64,000 bases of DNA from Hymenobacter sp. YC55 (GTDB lineage: Bacteria; Bacteroidota; Bacteroidia; Cytophagales; Hymenobacteraceae), in assembly GCF_029433095.1 (NCBI RefSeq), contig NZ_JARNTX010000001.1, forward strand, positions 186,001 through 250,000, in the 5' to 3' direction. Positions 18,691-26,714 of the stretch are shown piece after piece (position 1 is the stretch's first letter; each line of letters opens with the position of its first letter). A model generated the notes under the pieces. It searched no databases and was not told the DNA's origin. It saw only the letters and a list, made by a program, of their open reading frames with translations. Position numbers and translations under genes: made by a program.

Positions 18691-19008
18691 TTATTTAAAA
18701 TCTGCTTTTTTGAAGTCGGAAGGCAGGAAATCCTGCATTGTATCGGGCTCATCAGGTGGCACTACAATGCCGGCCGGCAGGACGGCATCAGCCACATTTA
18801 TCCGGTAGGAGCGGGCGGCGAAGTAGTTCACCACCTCCGGCCGGCTCAGCACCGAATCCGGCACCTGCAGCACTTGCCCAGGCCGGAGCACCGCGGTGCA
18901 GCTGAGCCCGTTGGCATCGGCTAAATCAAATAGGGCGTCCAAGGTGCCGAGCTCCTGCAGGCATACATCTAGCAGGGATTGGCCGGCACTGATCAGGGTA
19001 GTTTTCAC
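18691..19008 (-). CDS. tail protein X / LysM-like small tail protein
   Basis: A 105-residue protein. Its first 55 residues (ISAGQSLLDVCLQELGTLDALFDLADANG then VLRPGQVLQVPD) follow the LysM-like pattern seen in phage tail protein X and gp53-like hub proteins. The tail is acidic with a Lys-rich end. It overlaps the upstream wedge-like gene by four bases. A role at the hub or tail tip fits the operon order; peptidoglycan contact is inferred. Confidence 0.6.
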   Translation of the reverse strand: MKTTLISAGQSLLDVCLQELGTLDALFDLADANGLSCTAVLRPGQVLQVPDSVLSRPEVVNYFAARSYRINVADAVLPAGIVVPPDEPDTMQDFLPSDFKKADFK

Positions 19009-19310
19009 GGCCGCTCAGCGTTAAGAGTGAGCTCAGCTGCTGCTGAGACTAAGAAGGTGTACACCCGGTAGCCATCCCGCTCTAATTGCAGGGTGCCCTC
19101 ACGCTGCAGCGCGGCGCGGCGCTGAGCATCCATCGGGCCGGACTGGTAGCGGAGTAGATTGATGCCGGTGAGTGGGCTCTGGCGCCATTCACCCTGAGCA
19201 GTGAGCAGTAGGAGCTCCTGATGCTGCTCATCGGAGAGGCCGGCCACAAAATCACCGTTCTCTATGGCCACATCATAGCCGGCATCTAGTAGGAAATCGG
19301 ATGCTTTCAT
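19005..19310 (-). CDS. baseplate wedge-like protein (gp25/gp46-like candidate)
   Basis: A 101-residue protein in the usual place of T4 gp25 / Mu gp46-like wedge proteins. It contains the type pattern 'ENGDFVAGLSDEQHQELLLL' followed by GEWRQSPLTGINLLRY. It overlaps the next gene by four bases and is preceded by a small helical protein and the gpV-like spike gene. The family call rests on pattern and order, not on an alignment. Confidence 0.55.
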   Translation of the reverse strand: MKASDFLLDAGYDVAIENGDFVAGLSDEQHQELLLLTAQGEWRQSPLTGINLLRYQSGPMDAQRRAALQREGTLQLERDGYRVYTFLVSAAAELTLNAERP

Positions 19311-19312
19311 GA

Positions 19313-19510
19313 TCAGGAAAGGGTGCCGGTGTGATTGGTAGCGGTGCCGGTAGTTGTTACCATGGCCGCGGCCACAAACTCATAAATTGCCTGAGCGTGC
19401 CGCTGAGCAGACAGCTGCCGGGCCGCGGCCGGATCTTCCGCGGTGCTCAGATCTTCCATGATCTGCTCTAAATCTTGCTGCAGCTTGGGTAGGGCAGTGA
19501 GTAGCGACAT
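19313..19510 (-). CDS. small helical protein of the baseplate operon
   Basis: I use the internal ATG at 19508-19510 (MSLLTALPKLQQDLEQIM), which gives 65 residues and starts two bases after the stop of the gpV-like gene. The longer frame extends into that gene and is unlikely. It is mainly helical and ends in a Thr-rich segment. The function is unknown. Confidence 0.55.
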   Translation of the reverse strand: MSLLTALPKLQQDLEQIMEDLSTAEDPAAARQLSAQRHAQAIYEFVAAAMVTTTGTATNHTGTLS

Positions 19511-19512
19511 GA

Positions 19513-19968
19513 TTAGGCGGTGAGTAGGTTGGGCAAGCGCGTGAGCAGCTGCTGCAGCGCTTGCTGAGAGGTTGGAAGCATGCCGGTAGTGGCGCCGGTG
19601 TTGGTGAGCAGCACTAGCTGCTGCACTGCCTGCACCAAGTCCTGCAGCCAAGTGAGCAGGCTTTCCTGAGCGGTGCTGAGCGTGAATGATTCGAGCTCTG
19701 AGGCGCCCACCATAAAGGCGGTATTGATATCGTTGCCGATGAGCCCAATGAGCACCACCGAATCAACGGCCGGCCACAGAATGAGCCCGGTGGCCAGATC
19801 ATCGTCGACTGCTCTAAGCCGCACATCAAACACCTCCGGCGCTTGCTTGTCGAGGGGCTGCACATCAATGATGGCCTCCGCTTTGTTGACGCTGAGCACG
19901 GTGGCCGGGAATACCTGCACCGGCAGCTGCTCTCTCACGATTTGCTGAATCATCTCGCGTAACTGCAT
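19513..19968 (-). CDS. baseplate assembly protein V-like (spike)
   Basis: A 151-residue protein with the gpV / Mu gp45 pattern. It has an N-terminal helix (MQLREMIQQIVREQL), an OB-fold-like strand region (VFPATVLSVNKAEAIIDVQPL), then VDSVVLIGLIGNDINTAFMV and a Leu/Gln-rich helical end instead of a long beta helix. It follows the hub gene with a one-base overlap. Such proteins form the base of the membrane-piercing spike. The short C-terminus suggests another protein supplies the tip. Confidence 0.65.
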   Translation of the reverse strand: MQLREMIQQIVREQLPVQVFPATVLSVNKAEAIIDVQPLDKQAPEVFDVRLRAVDDDLATGLILWPAVDSVVLIGLIGNDINTAFMVGASELESFTLSTAQESLLTWLQDLVQAVQQLVLLTNTGATTGMLPTSQQALQQLLTRLPNLLTA

Positions 19969-21011
19969 TACAGTGCTGCTTTTGGCCCTAGTTTGATCTG
20001 CCGGCGGCTGCCACCGACCCCGAACGTTTTCACCACCTCATCAATCGAGTAGGCACCGGCCCGCTCTGGATAGTCCGGATCAGAGAGCACGGCTACATCA
20101 CCGTGCTCCGCCGGCGGATTGCCGAACGTGGTAAAACCGCCCCGGTAGCCATCGAAGCGAAGCCGGGCGGCCTCTGCTTTCACGTAGGCTCTGAGCTCTG
20201 TTTCGGTGAGCCCTACGGCGTTGATGGTGCGGATTTCGCCGGCTGGCACTCCCTTGCTGAAAGCATTCACCACTTGACCCGTTTCGCCCTTTACCTTGCC
20301 GGTTTTGGTACTGCCACCCTCATCAATCTCTATTTTCTTGCCTCCTTTCAGATGGCTGATGCCGTGAAAGCGGATAGCTACATCATCGGCAAGGGTATAG
20401 GTGAGATCCGAGCTAATGATGTTCTGTGTGAAGCCATAGCGGTGCTCCACTGCTTTGCCGGCGGCTGGGTAGGGATTACCTGCTACCAAAACACCACCGC
20501 GGAAAAAGCACCGGATGCCGAACTGCGTTTTCAGGCTGTCGAATACTTGCGCCCCGGTGGCTTTGGTGATGGTGTATTTACCCAGGGCCAACTCTCCGAG
20601 CTCCTGAATCGGATAGCTGAGCCCGTTTTCGTCTAGCACGTACTGCAGCAGCTGCCGGAGCGTAACGGCCCGCCATGCCTTGCTCAGTGGCTTGCGCTTT
20701 AGCTGCCACATCTGATCCTCACACTCAATCTGAAAGGGAGTGCCGGGTTTGATGGCAGAGATAAAGCCGGAAAACTCCGGCCGGATCACGCCATCATAGC
20801 CGTAGCTGATGTTCACAGCATCCCCAACGCTAAGCAGATCCGGCAAATCCTTCACGGCGCCGGCCTGCAGCACCCGAATTTTGCGCGGCAGGGTGATGGT
20901 GCAGGTATCGGTGAAGCGCTGCCAGGTGCTTACAATTTTGAGCTCATGCACAAAATCAATCGGCTGCAGGGCTCCGATTTCGATTTTCAGGGAGTCTTTT
21001 AGGCTAAACAT
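19968..21011 (-). CDS. baseplate hub protein (gpD / Mu gp44-like)
   Basis: A 347-residue hub protein, related in layout to P2 gpD, Mu gp44 and T4 gp27. It shows the family features WQRFTDTCTITLPRK, a VGDAVNISYGYDG strand pair, a central LRQLLQYVLDENGLSYP section, and a C-terminal GDVAVLSDPDYPERAGAYSI strand. It sits between the conserved tail protein and the gpV-like spike gene. The hub connects the tail tube to the spike. A Lys/Gly loop (EIDEGGSTKTGKVKGETG) lies about residue 225. Confidence 0.7.
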   Translation of the reverse strand: MFSLKDSLKIEIGALQPIDFVHELKIVSTWQRFTDTCTITLPRKIRVLQAGAVKDLPDLLSVGDAVNISYGYDGVIRPEFSGFISAIKPGTPFQIECEDQMWQLKRKPLSKAWRAVTLRQLLQYVLDENGLSYPIQELGELALGKYTITKATGAQVFDSLKTQFGIRCFFRGGVLVAGNPYPAAGKAVEHRYGFTQNIISSDLTYTLADDVAIRFHGISHLKGGKKIEIDEGGSTKTGKVKGETGQVVNAFSKGVPAGEIRTINAVGLTETELRAYVKAEAARLRFDGYRGGFTTFGNPPAEHGDVAVLSDPDYPERAGAYSIDEVVKTFGVGGSRRQIKLGPKAAL

Positions 21012-21013
21012 GA

Positions 21014-21607
21014 TTAGAGAGTGAGCTCTATGGGTTCATCAGATAGGCACTGCAGCTCATAGGCTTGCAGGTTCACAAAGCCCGGCAGACTTTCGTAGGT
21101 AGCATTTGTTACCACTAGATTTTTAATGCCGTACACATCTAGCAGCCACCCGGCCACCGGCAGCGCTACGCCGGCGCCTACCAGATCCCTGAGCACCTGC
21201 ACCTGCGGCAGCGGATACTCAAAGCGGGTTTCCGAGAAAGGATCAGAGGCCAAAATGCCGCGGATCGAAACCGCGTAATCACCCTGATTTATGTACTCTT
21301 TCACTGAGCCCCGGCGGCCGGTGATAGGGGTGCTAATCACGTTCTGAGGCTGCTGCACCGTCACAATCGGATCAATGAGCTCAATACCCTCATAGCCGCC
21401 GGAGGTGGTGTGCACCCCTTGAATCGATATTTTACAGAACGCCGGCAGCCCTAGCAGGCCGCGGCCTGCGTTGGTTGGCTCCGGCCCGGGCGGATTGGCC
21501 CGGGCCGGCGGATCCTTCGGCCCTAGTGGCTCCGGCTGCTGAAACCGCTGCAAAGGGCTGTAGCCAAATGCCTCAGCGGTGAGTGCTTTTAGATTAAGTT
21601 GGCGCAT
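21014..21607 (-). CDS. conserved tail protein of Bacteroidota myophages, unknown
   Basis: A 197-residue protein directly after the tape measure gene, with one base of overlap. It has a Pro-rich segment (PEPLGPKDPPARANPPGP) followed by a beta-rich domain (PIVTVQQPQNVISTPITGRR). The place matches the tail-tip or DNA-circularisation-like protein of contractile phages. I recall similar proteins in Bacteroidota prophages under a domain of unknown function, but cannot confirm the name. Confidence 0.5.
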   Translation of the reverse strand: MRQLNLKALTAEAFGYSPLQRFQQPEPLGPKDPPARANPPGPEPTNAGRGLLGLPAFCKISIQGVHTTSGGYEGIELIDPIVTVQQPQNVISTPITGRRGSVKEYINQGDYAVSIRGILASDPFSETRFEYPLPQVQVLRDLVGAGVALPVAGWLLDVYGIKNLVVTNATYESLPGFVNLQAYELQCLSDEPIELTL

Positions 21608-23259
21608 CAGGTTGAGGCTATAGTGTTCACATCGTTGAGCTCCGCAACGATCATTTTCATCACCTGCTGCGCTACATTCTCAGCCCCCTCTGCAGCACTG
21701 GCCACCTGCATGCTAGCCACCCCAATGAGCTCCCGAATGTTAAGCGTGATGTTGGTTACCTTGGAGCCGCCGGCGGCGCCGGCACTGCCGGCCTTTTCTT
21801 TGAGTGAGGGAGCCAACGATGCCGGCGCGGCGGCCCCTTTCTTGTTGCCGGCCATGAATGCCGAGGCGGCATCAGTGCCGGCCGCCGGCTCCTTAGCCTG
21901 ATCGAATAGGGTGGATTTTTTAAACCCTTTTTTGTAGCCATCAGCGAAGCCTTTCCCGGCCTGCTCAGCGATGCCCCCGCCATCGGCAACGGCCATCAGC
22001 GTGTTTTTGAGACCGGTTTTTAGCTTGCCCCAATTCATTGTAAATACCCCTTCTAGGATATCAGCAAGGCCGCCGAATGCTTTCACGGCCGCGGAGGCAA
22101 TGCCCGAAAATGCCGCGGTGGCCCCGCTCAGCAGGCCGGCAAAGAATTTCTGCAGGCGCGGGCTCGTTTCAACAAACCGCACAATAGCGCCGAGTAACCC
22201 GGCAAACTTGGTATAGATGGCACCCAGGGCGGAGGCGGCCACTTTGATCACCGGGCTCAGATAGGTGATGGCCGTGGCCATGCCATTGAAAACGGTAGTG
22301 AGGAATCCGGCCCCGTCTCCGGTGATGCCCAGCTGCACATAAATGCCATCAAAGGCATCAATCAACGGCTGCAGCGCATCCTGCAGCGGCCGGAACATGG
22401 CAATGATCTGCGTTGATTTGGTGCTGATGAAGGTGAGCAGCGTCCCGCCGGCGTCTACGATCTTGCCGAGCCCGGGCGTAAGTGCTTCCCCCATCTTGCC
22501 GCCGATGTTCTGCGCAAAGCCTACCAGTGAGCTCAACCGGCCGGCAAAGGTTTTGCTCTGCTTTTCCATCAGGTTGCCCCACTTGCCGCCGGCGCCTCCG
22601 AGCTCATCAAAGGCCTTATCCAGCATGCCGAAACTGATCTTACCATCAGCACCCATTTTCCGCACTTCCGCGGTGGTTACGCCTAGCTGCTTCGCTAGCG
22701 AGTCCATCACCGGAATGCCGGCATCTACCAGCTGATTCAGATCCTCTCCCTGAATGATGCCGGATAATTTATTCTTGCCGTACATCGAAATCAGCTCCCC
22801 GAAGTCTTTCCCGGTGGCGCTGCTGATGTTGCCGAGCTTGGTAAGAATCGGGTTTAGGCTTTCGGCTTTCTCCCCGAATGCTAGCAGCTGCCGGCCTCCG
22901 CTGATCACCTGCTCATCATCAAACGGCGTGATCTGCGCAAATTTCTGCAGGTCGGCTATCACCTTGTTGCCGGCCTCTGCCGAGCCGGTGAAGGTTTCAA
23001 ACTGCACCCGGGTTTGCTCCAAGTCGGAGCCCATTTTCACAATGCCCTTAGCGGCCTCAAAGATGCCTACTGCAGCGAATGCCCGGCCGGCCATGGATGC
23101 CAGGCCGCTGAGCCCGCTCTGAGCCTGCGAGGTGTCTACTTTGACTTTGTGAGGCTTTTCTACATCACTGCCAAACTTGCTCACCTTATCTGCAAGGCTT
23201 GCCAATTTCGGCCCTAGCAGATCTTCAAGCGTGAGTTTAAAATTGAGCAGCGCGGCCAT
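21607..23259 (-). CDS. tail tape measure protein
   Basis: It sets the tail length and fills the tube lumen. The 550-residue protein has the tape-measure family start pattern MGSDLEQTRVQFETFTGSAE, then KDFGELISMYGKNKLSGI, several hydrophobic helices (for example around 290-400), and an Ala/Gly-rich end. It directly follows the frameshifted chaperone gene, the normal order in tailed phages. At 550 residues it predicts a short tail of very roughly 80 nm at 1.5 Angstrom per residue. The identification is firm. Confidence 0.88.
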   Translation of the reverse strand: MAALLNFKLTLEDLLGPKLASLADKVSKFGSDVEKPHKVKVDTSQAQSGLSGLASMAGRAFAAVGIFEAAKGIVKMGSDLEQTRVQFETFTGSAEAGNKVIADLQKFAQITPFDDEQVISGGRQLLAFGEKAESLNPILTKLGNISSATGKDFGELISMYGKNKLSGIIQGEDLNQLVDAGIPVMDSLAKQLGVTTAEVRKMGADGKISFGMLDKAFDELGGAGGKWGNLMEKQSKTFAGRLSSLVGFAQNIGGKMGEALTPGLGKIVDAGGTLLTFISTKSTQIIAMFRPLQDALQPLIDAFDGIYVQLGITGDGAGFLTTVFNGMATAITYLSPVIKVAASALGAIYTKFAGLLGAIVRFVETSPRLQKFFAGLLSGATAAFSGIASAAVKAFGGLADILEGVFTMNWGKLKTGLKNTLMAVADGGGIAEQAGKGFADGYKKGFKKSTLFDQAKEPAAGTDAASAFMAGNKKGAAAPASLAPSLKEKAGSAGAAGGSKVTNITLNIRELIGVASMQVASAAEGAENVAQQVMKMIVAELNDVNTIAST

Positions 23260-23264
23260 TTAAA

Positions 23265-23875
23265 TCAGAAAATTTTAGTGTGGGATAGCAGCAGCTGAGG
23301 GTTCCGGCGGAGCCAATCGGCTTGCTGAAACTTTGCCCCAAAGGCCTCATCTGATAGCTGCTCAGGATCGGGTATGTGCAAAAAATGGCTGATGATGGCA
23401 GCCATTTTTTGGAACTCATCAGCACCATCCTTATCAGAGATTACTGCCGCTGAGGCTACAGCTTTTTTGAGTTGCTGGCTAGCATTTCGACGCTCTGAGC
23501 GGCATGCATTGCCGCGGCCACAACCGCCGGATCATAGCACTGCGGGCTGTTGGGATTGCAGCGCTCATCACCCCCTAGCCAGCAATTCATCAGCATGAAC
23601 TCACCGGCCTCTAGCAGCTGCTTATTGAGGGTGCGCGTGAGGGCGTAAGCCAAAATATTCCGGTTTGGATTGTGGATGTAGCAGGTGGCCACGTCGCCCT
23701 CTGCTATCTGCACATCAATCTGATGCACTTCACGGTGCTGCCGTTTCCACTGCTCTATTTTGGCGGCCATCGGATCAACGGCCGGCGCGGCTGCAGCGGG
23801 TGCGTAGTCGGCAGGCTGCAGGGAAGCGGAGGCCGGAGCTCCCGCTGTTAGATTTTGCTGATTGTCCTGCATCAC
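23265..23875 (-). CDS. tail assembly chaperone, -1 frameshift product (gpGT-like)
   Basis: The same start as the short form, with a -1 shift at A AAA AAG. It then reads on from codon GCT for 65 codons (AVASAAVISDKDGADEF ... LLLSHTKIF) to the TGA complementary to 23265-23267, for about 203 residues. The extension has no start codon of its own and fills the gap before the tape measure gene exactly, ending five bases before its ATG. G/GT pairs of this type coat the tape measure during tail assembly in many phages. Confidence 0.75.
23456..23875 (-). CDS. tail assembly chaperone, short form (gpG-like)
   Basis: A 139-residue protein ending NSKKL at the TAG complementary to 23456-23458. It lies between the tail tube and tape measure genes, the usual place of the first tail assembly chaperone. 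It has an Ala/Pro-rich start and a folded part with DVQIAEGDVATCYIHNPNR and a Cys-containing region (NCWLGGDERCNPNSPQCYD). Most ribosomes should end here; a fraction slips at 23468-23462 to make the longer form. Confidence 0.72.
   Translation of the reverse strand: MMQDNQQNLTAGAPASASLQPADYAPAAAAPAVDPMAAKIEQWKRQHREVHQIDVQIAEGDVATCYIHNPNRNILAYALTRTLNKQLLEAGEFMLMNCWLGGDERCNPNSPQCYDPAVVAAAMHAAQSVEMLASNSKKL
23462..23468 (-). promoter_or_regulatory. -1 ribosomal frameshift slippery site A AAA AAG
   Basis: The heptamer lies in the zero frame as TC A AAA AAG, five bases before the stop codon of the short chaperone, in the X XXY YYZ register. A weak stem (GCTG/CAGC) can form just after it. The site and its position match programmed frameshifting in tail chaperone genes. 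Confidence 0.75.
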
Positions 23876-23876
23876 C

Positions 23877-24311
23877 TTACCACGTAATATGTGAGGTAAT
23901 GAGCTCTAGGGCCACTTCTACCGTGGTATCACCTGTTTTGAGCTCCCGCTTGTTGTTGGTGAACTCAACATTGTGGATAGTGTGCGTTACCATCCGGTTG
24001 CTTTCGTTCACGTAAGCAACTACAATGTTGAAAGGCCCGATATCCTGAATCCGTTGCCCAGGCTGCAGGCTGGCCTGAATCCTTTCGACCTCTTTCATCT
24101 CGAGGGTGATAGAGGCCTTAGCCTCATATTTACCGTAGCCGCGGCTGCTGGCCATGGTGCCGGCGCCGTAGTTGTCTACTTTGGCCTGCGTATCCTCATA
24201 GCTCACAGCCGTAATACCTACCAGCGTGAGCCCTAGCAGCTGCACTTTGATAGAGGCCCAATCATAGGCCCGGCCGTTGATCATTGGCTGCTCTCTGGTT
24301 CCTACCTGCAT
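23877..24311 (-). CDS. tail tube protein
   Basis: A 144-residue protein between sheath and chaperone genes, the place of the tail tube. It has the tube-like start INGRAYDWASIKVQLLG, mostly beta sequence with one helix, ending VEVALELITSHITW. Tube proteins stack in hexamers inside the sheath. The spacing is one base to the chaperone gene and three to the sheath gene. The order and size make the call, with no single diagnostic motif. Confidence 0.72.
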   Translation of the reverse strand: MQVGTREQPMINGRAYDWASIKVQLLGLTLVGITAVSYEDTQAKVDNYGAGTMASSRGYGKYEAKASITLEMKEVERIQASLQPGQRIQDIGPFNIVVAYVNESNRMVTHTIHNVEFTNNKRELKTGDTTVEVALELITSHITW

Positions 24312-24314
24312 TGC

Positions 24315-25505
24315 TTAGATAGATGCTGCGAGGCCAATGGTGGCCTCAATGTGACGGGCAACCCCAACGGGCACCACTGAAAATTTTACTTGCAGATTCG
24401 AGCCGCTGAGCACCTTCTGCTCAGGATCTATGTAGACATCAATAGCGCTGAGCTCACCGGCCCGCTGCATGTTGACTTCTAGCGCCGTGCGGCCCTTTTG
24501 CTCTAATTCTACTAGCACCTGAGCCTGCAGCGTACCGTCAGCATTGAGCTTTAGCGGCCCTTTCAGGAAGGGCAGCAGCGCCGTGCGGATCAGCCGGGCG
24601 GCTTTATTCACCGTGCGGGTGCTTTCGATGTTGGCGAAATCAGAATCAGCCGCGGCACAGGTTGGCGAGTCAGCGAAAAAGAAGCCATCAGCCCCCGGGT
24701 GCTGCGTGGCCACGATGTAGCCTTTGCCATCTAAAGCCGCTAAATCACCCGGCAGCAGATCCTCATTGGCCTTGCCGTTGCAGAGGCCGGCCTGCAGAAA
24801 ATAGCCATCACCCTGCAGCTGAAAGCCACCTACCCACCCAATGCAGAGGTGCACCTGAGCGGCGCTGATGGTGCCGAGCAAGGCACCCAGGGCGGGCTCC
24901 GTGGGCAGGTTCAGATGATCGGCAGCCACTACCACCGAAACGCTATCAGAGAGCAGGGTGCGAAGATCCGCGGCCGTGCTCAGGTCAGCCTGCAGACCGT
25001 GGCCACCGATGGCAAAGAATACCGGGCGGTGCTGCGTAAATTCTTCCGCTGCGAGTGCCTGCGCTTTCTGCACCGCTCCGAGCACATCAGCATCTAAGCC
25101 GGTGGTGATAACAGGTGCGTAGCCGGCGGGCTGATTCAGATAGAGCCCGATCTGCTTCACTTTGCCATTTTGGGCGGTGAGCAGCTTCTTAGCGTAAGGC
25201 AGGGTACGATCTGCCATTTCGGTGAGGCTGATATCCGTGGCCACTACCATCAGCATGAGCAGCGCCCCGGGCGCGAGTCGGTAGAACTCGCTGATCTGCC
25301 GGTGCACCTTTGCGTAGCCAGCGGCCGTGGCCGTGATGCCCAGCTGCTCAGCGGCCTGCAAGCTCCGGAGCTCATATATCTGCCCTAGCACTAGCTTGCC
25401 GGCAATAGCGGCGCCCTGCGTGATGAGGGCCGAAATCCCATCATCAGTAGGCTTTTGGCGGCCTAAGCCCCCGTTTAATTTGGTGATTGTGATATCTGGC
25501 AGCAT
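24315..25505 (-). CDS. contractile tail sheath protein (DUF2586-like)
   Basis: A 396-residue sheath protein, starting LPDITITKLNGGLGRQKPTDDG as in the DUF2586 sheath family of Bacteroidota and other phages. The middle contains ALGALLGTISAAQVH and VGGFQLQGDGYF. The C-terminal part (VELEQKGRTALEVNMQRAGELSAIDVYIDPEQ) is the conserved sheath domain that forms the inter-subunit strands. Together with tube and baseplate J it proves a contractile tail. It lies next to the lysis genes, an unusual order. Confidence 0.82.
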   Translation of the reverse strand: MLPDITITKLNGGLGRQKPTDDGISALITQGAAIAGKLVLGQIYELRSLQAAEQLGITATAAGYAKVHRQISEFYRLAPGALLMLMVVATDISLTEMADRTLPYAKKLLTAQNGKVKQIGLYLNQPAGYAPVITTGLDADVLGAVQKAQALAAEEFTQHRPVFFAIGGHGLQADLSTAADLRTLLSDSVSVVVAADHLNLPTEPALGALLGTISAAQVHLCIGWVGGFQLQGDGYFLQAGLCNGKANEDLLPGDLAALDGKGYIVATQHPGADGFFFADSPTCAAADSDFANIESTRTVNKAARLIRTALLPFLKGPLKLNADGTLQAQVLVELEQKGRTALEVNMQRAGELSAIDVYIDPEQKVLSGSNLQVKFSVVPVGVARHIEATIGLAASI

Positions 25506-25511
25506 AGCTTA

Positions 25512-25754
25512 TTAAGCGGTTTCTGAGTCAGTAGGAGGGGAGGCCGACGGCTTGGTGTCGCCAATGGTGGCCTGTGAAAAGAGCACTAGCAGGCCGGCGC
25601 CGAAAGCGGCGTATTTCAGCCAAGGCAGTACCGGCTCCGGCATGTGACCGCTGTTGATCATGCCGGCAAGCGTGAGGCCGGCTACGATGGCCCTGCCCTG
25701 CACCTGTCGCCAAAATGCCGGCGTAGGTGCCTTAAAGCGCTGTAGCAGATTCAT
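25512..25754 (-). CDS. small membrane protein, 80 residues (holin candidate)
   Basis: I use the ATG at 25752-25754 because it overlaps the upstream stop as ATGA. The protein starts MNLLQRFKAPTPAFW, with hydrophobic segments near residues 20-34 (IVAGLTLAGMI) and 46-62 (AAFGAGLLVLFSQATIG), and a polar Ser/Pro/Thr tail. Two short spans in a lysis cassette suggest a holin or accessory protein, but there is no family motif. The longer frame upstream overlaps the spanin-like gene and is unlikely. Confidence 0.55.
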   Translation of the reverse strand: MNLLQRFKAPTPAFWRQVQGRAIVAGLTLAGMINSGHMPEPVLPWLKYAAFGAGLLVLFSQATIGDTKPSASPPTDSETA

Positions 25755-26395
25755 GGCTGCCGAGTTAAAAAGCGGTAAGCCAGCATTACAGCGCCTTGCA
25801 GCAGGCAGACTCCTAAGCAGATACCAAGTAGGAGCCATACCCACCAAGGCACTGCCCAGGTGGCCGGCTGCAGCCATTCAAATGCCAGCGGCCCGGGCGC
25901 CGTGGGTGGCGGGCAAGGAGCGAGCTTGCCCAACACCGCGGCCCCCTTAGCCGTATCTTGGATAGCAGCACGAATAATTTCTAGCTTATAAACTCTATCC
26001 TTTAGCCAGAGCCGGCCCTGCACTCCAAGGGTGTCAAAACAGAGTGTATCACGTAACACCGGCCGGTTATCTAGCAGCTGATGCAGCTTGGCTTTGGTGG
26101 CTGTTCTTTGCGCGGTGTCTAAGGAAATGCTGAGGTGATTGATCAGCGAGTCCAGCTGAGAGGCCTCTTTTTGCCGCCATATTGTATCATGTACAATCAC
26201 CGGAAAGGAGCGCTCAAAGCGAACCTGAGGCACCACGAACGGCACCTTTACCTGCACCGTCTCCGGCCGCACGAGTTCCGGATGATCCGCAATAAAGCCG
26301 GCTACCTTTTCGGCGGGCGTTTTGCGGAGCTCGCGGAGCGGGCTGCAGCTGAGCAGCAGCAGCATGGCCATCAGGCCAAAAATCAGATTTCTCAT
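25751..26395 (-). CDS. lipoprotein with C-terminal membrane span, candidate u-spanin
   Basis: A 214-residue protein that starts with a lipoprotein signal (MRNLIFGLMAMLLLLSC, lipobox LLSC, Cys 17) and ends with a membrane helix (about 182-205, WVWLLLGICLGVCLLQGAV) and a short basic tail. An outer-membrane lipid anchor plus an inner-membrane C-terminal anchor is the arrangement of unimolecular spanins such as T1 gp11, which fuse the membranes at the end of lysis. It overlaps both neighbours by four bases in the lysis cassette. The function is inferred from topology and place. Confidence 0.6.
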   Translation of the reverse strand: MRNLIFGLMAMLLLLSCSPLRELRKTPAEKVAGFIADHPELVRPETVQVKVPFVVPQVRFERSFPVIVHDTIWRQKEASQLDSLINHLSISLDTAQRTATKAKLHQLLDNRPVLRDTLCFDTLGVQGRLWLKDRVYKLEIIRAAIQDTAKGAAVLGKLAPCPPPTAPGPLAFEWLQPATWAVPWWVWLLLGICLGVCLLQGAVMLAYRFLTRQP

Positions 26396-26712
26396 TTTGT
26401 GGCGTCTTTTTGGCGTTCCATGTAGCCCCGAATCCGGGCCACATCAACCGCTACTGCATTAATGGTGGTGAGCACCTGGGCCTGTGCGGCATCCGTTCGA
26501 TCTATGCGGGCATTGATGGCCGTTTTGTCGTTGCCAGCGCTGATCAGGTGAGCAGCCTGATCCGTCTCAACCTTCGTAACCCGGTGCTCTATGCCGATGG
26601 TGTAGGCAAATGCCCACCCGTTCACCACGATGAGCGCCGAAATCAGAATACCTAGCACCCACTTCACCCACTCAGCCACCCCGCTATTTTTTACTGCAGC
26701 TACCGGGCTCAT
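26392..26712 (-). CDS. XhlA-like membrane protein (holin/lysis accessory)
   Basis: A 106-residue protein with one membrane span (about 16-38, WVLGILISALIVVNGWAFAY) followed by a coiled-coil-like stretch (HRVTKVETDQAAHL...) of about 55 residues. This resembles XhlA/hemolysin-type holin partners. It starts two bases after the lysozyme gene and overlaps the spanin-like gene by four bases. Which of the small membrane proteins is the true holin cannot be told from sequence. Confidence 0.55.
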   Translation of the reverse strand: MSPVAAVKNSGVAEWVKWVLGILISALIVVNGWAFAYTIGIEHRVTKVETDQAAHLISAGNDKTAINARIDRTDAAQAQVLTTINAVAVDVARIRGYMERQKDATK

Positions 26713-26714
26713 GC

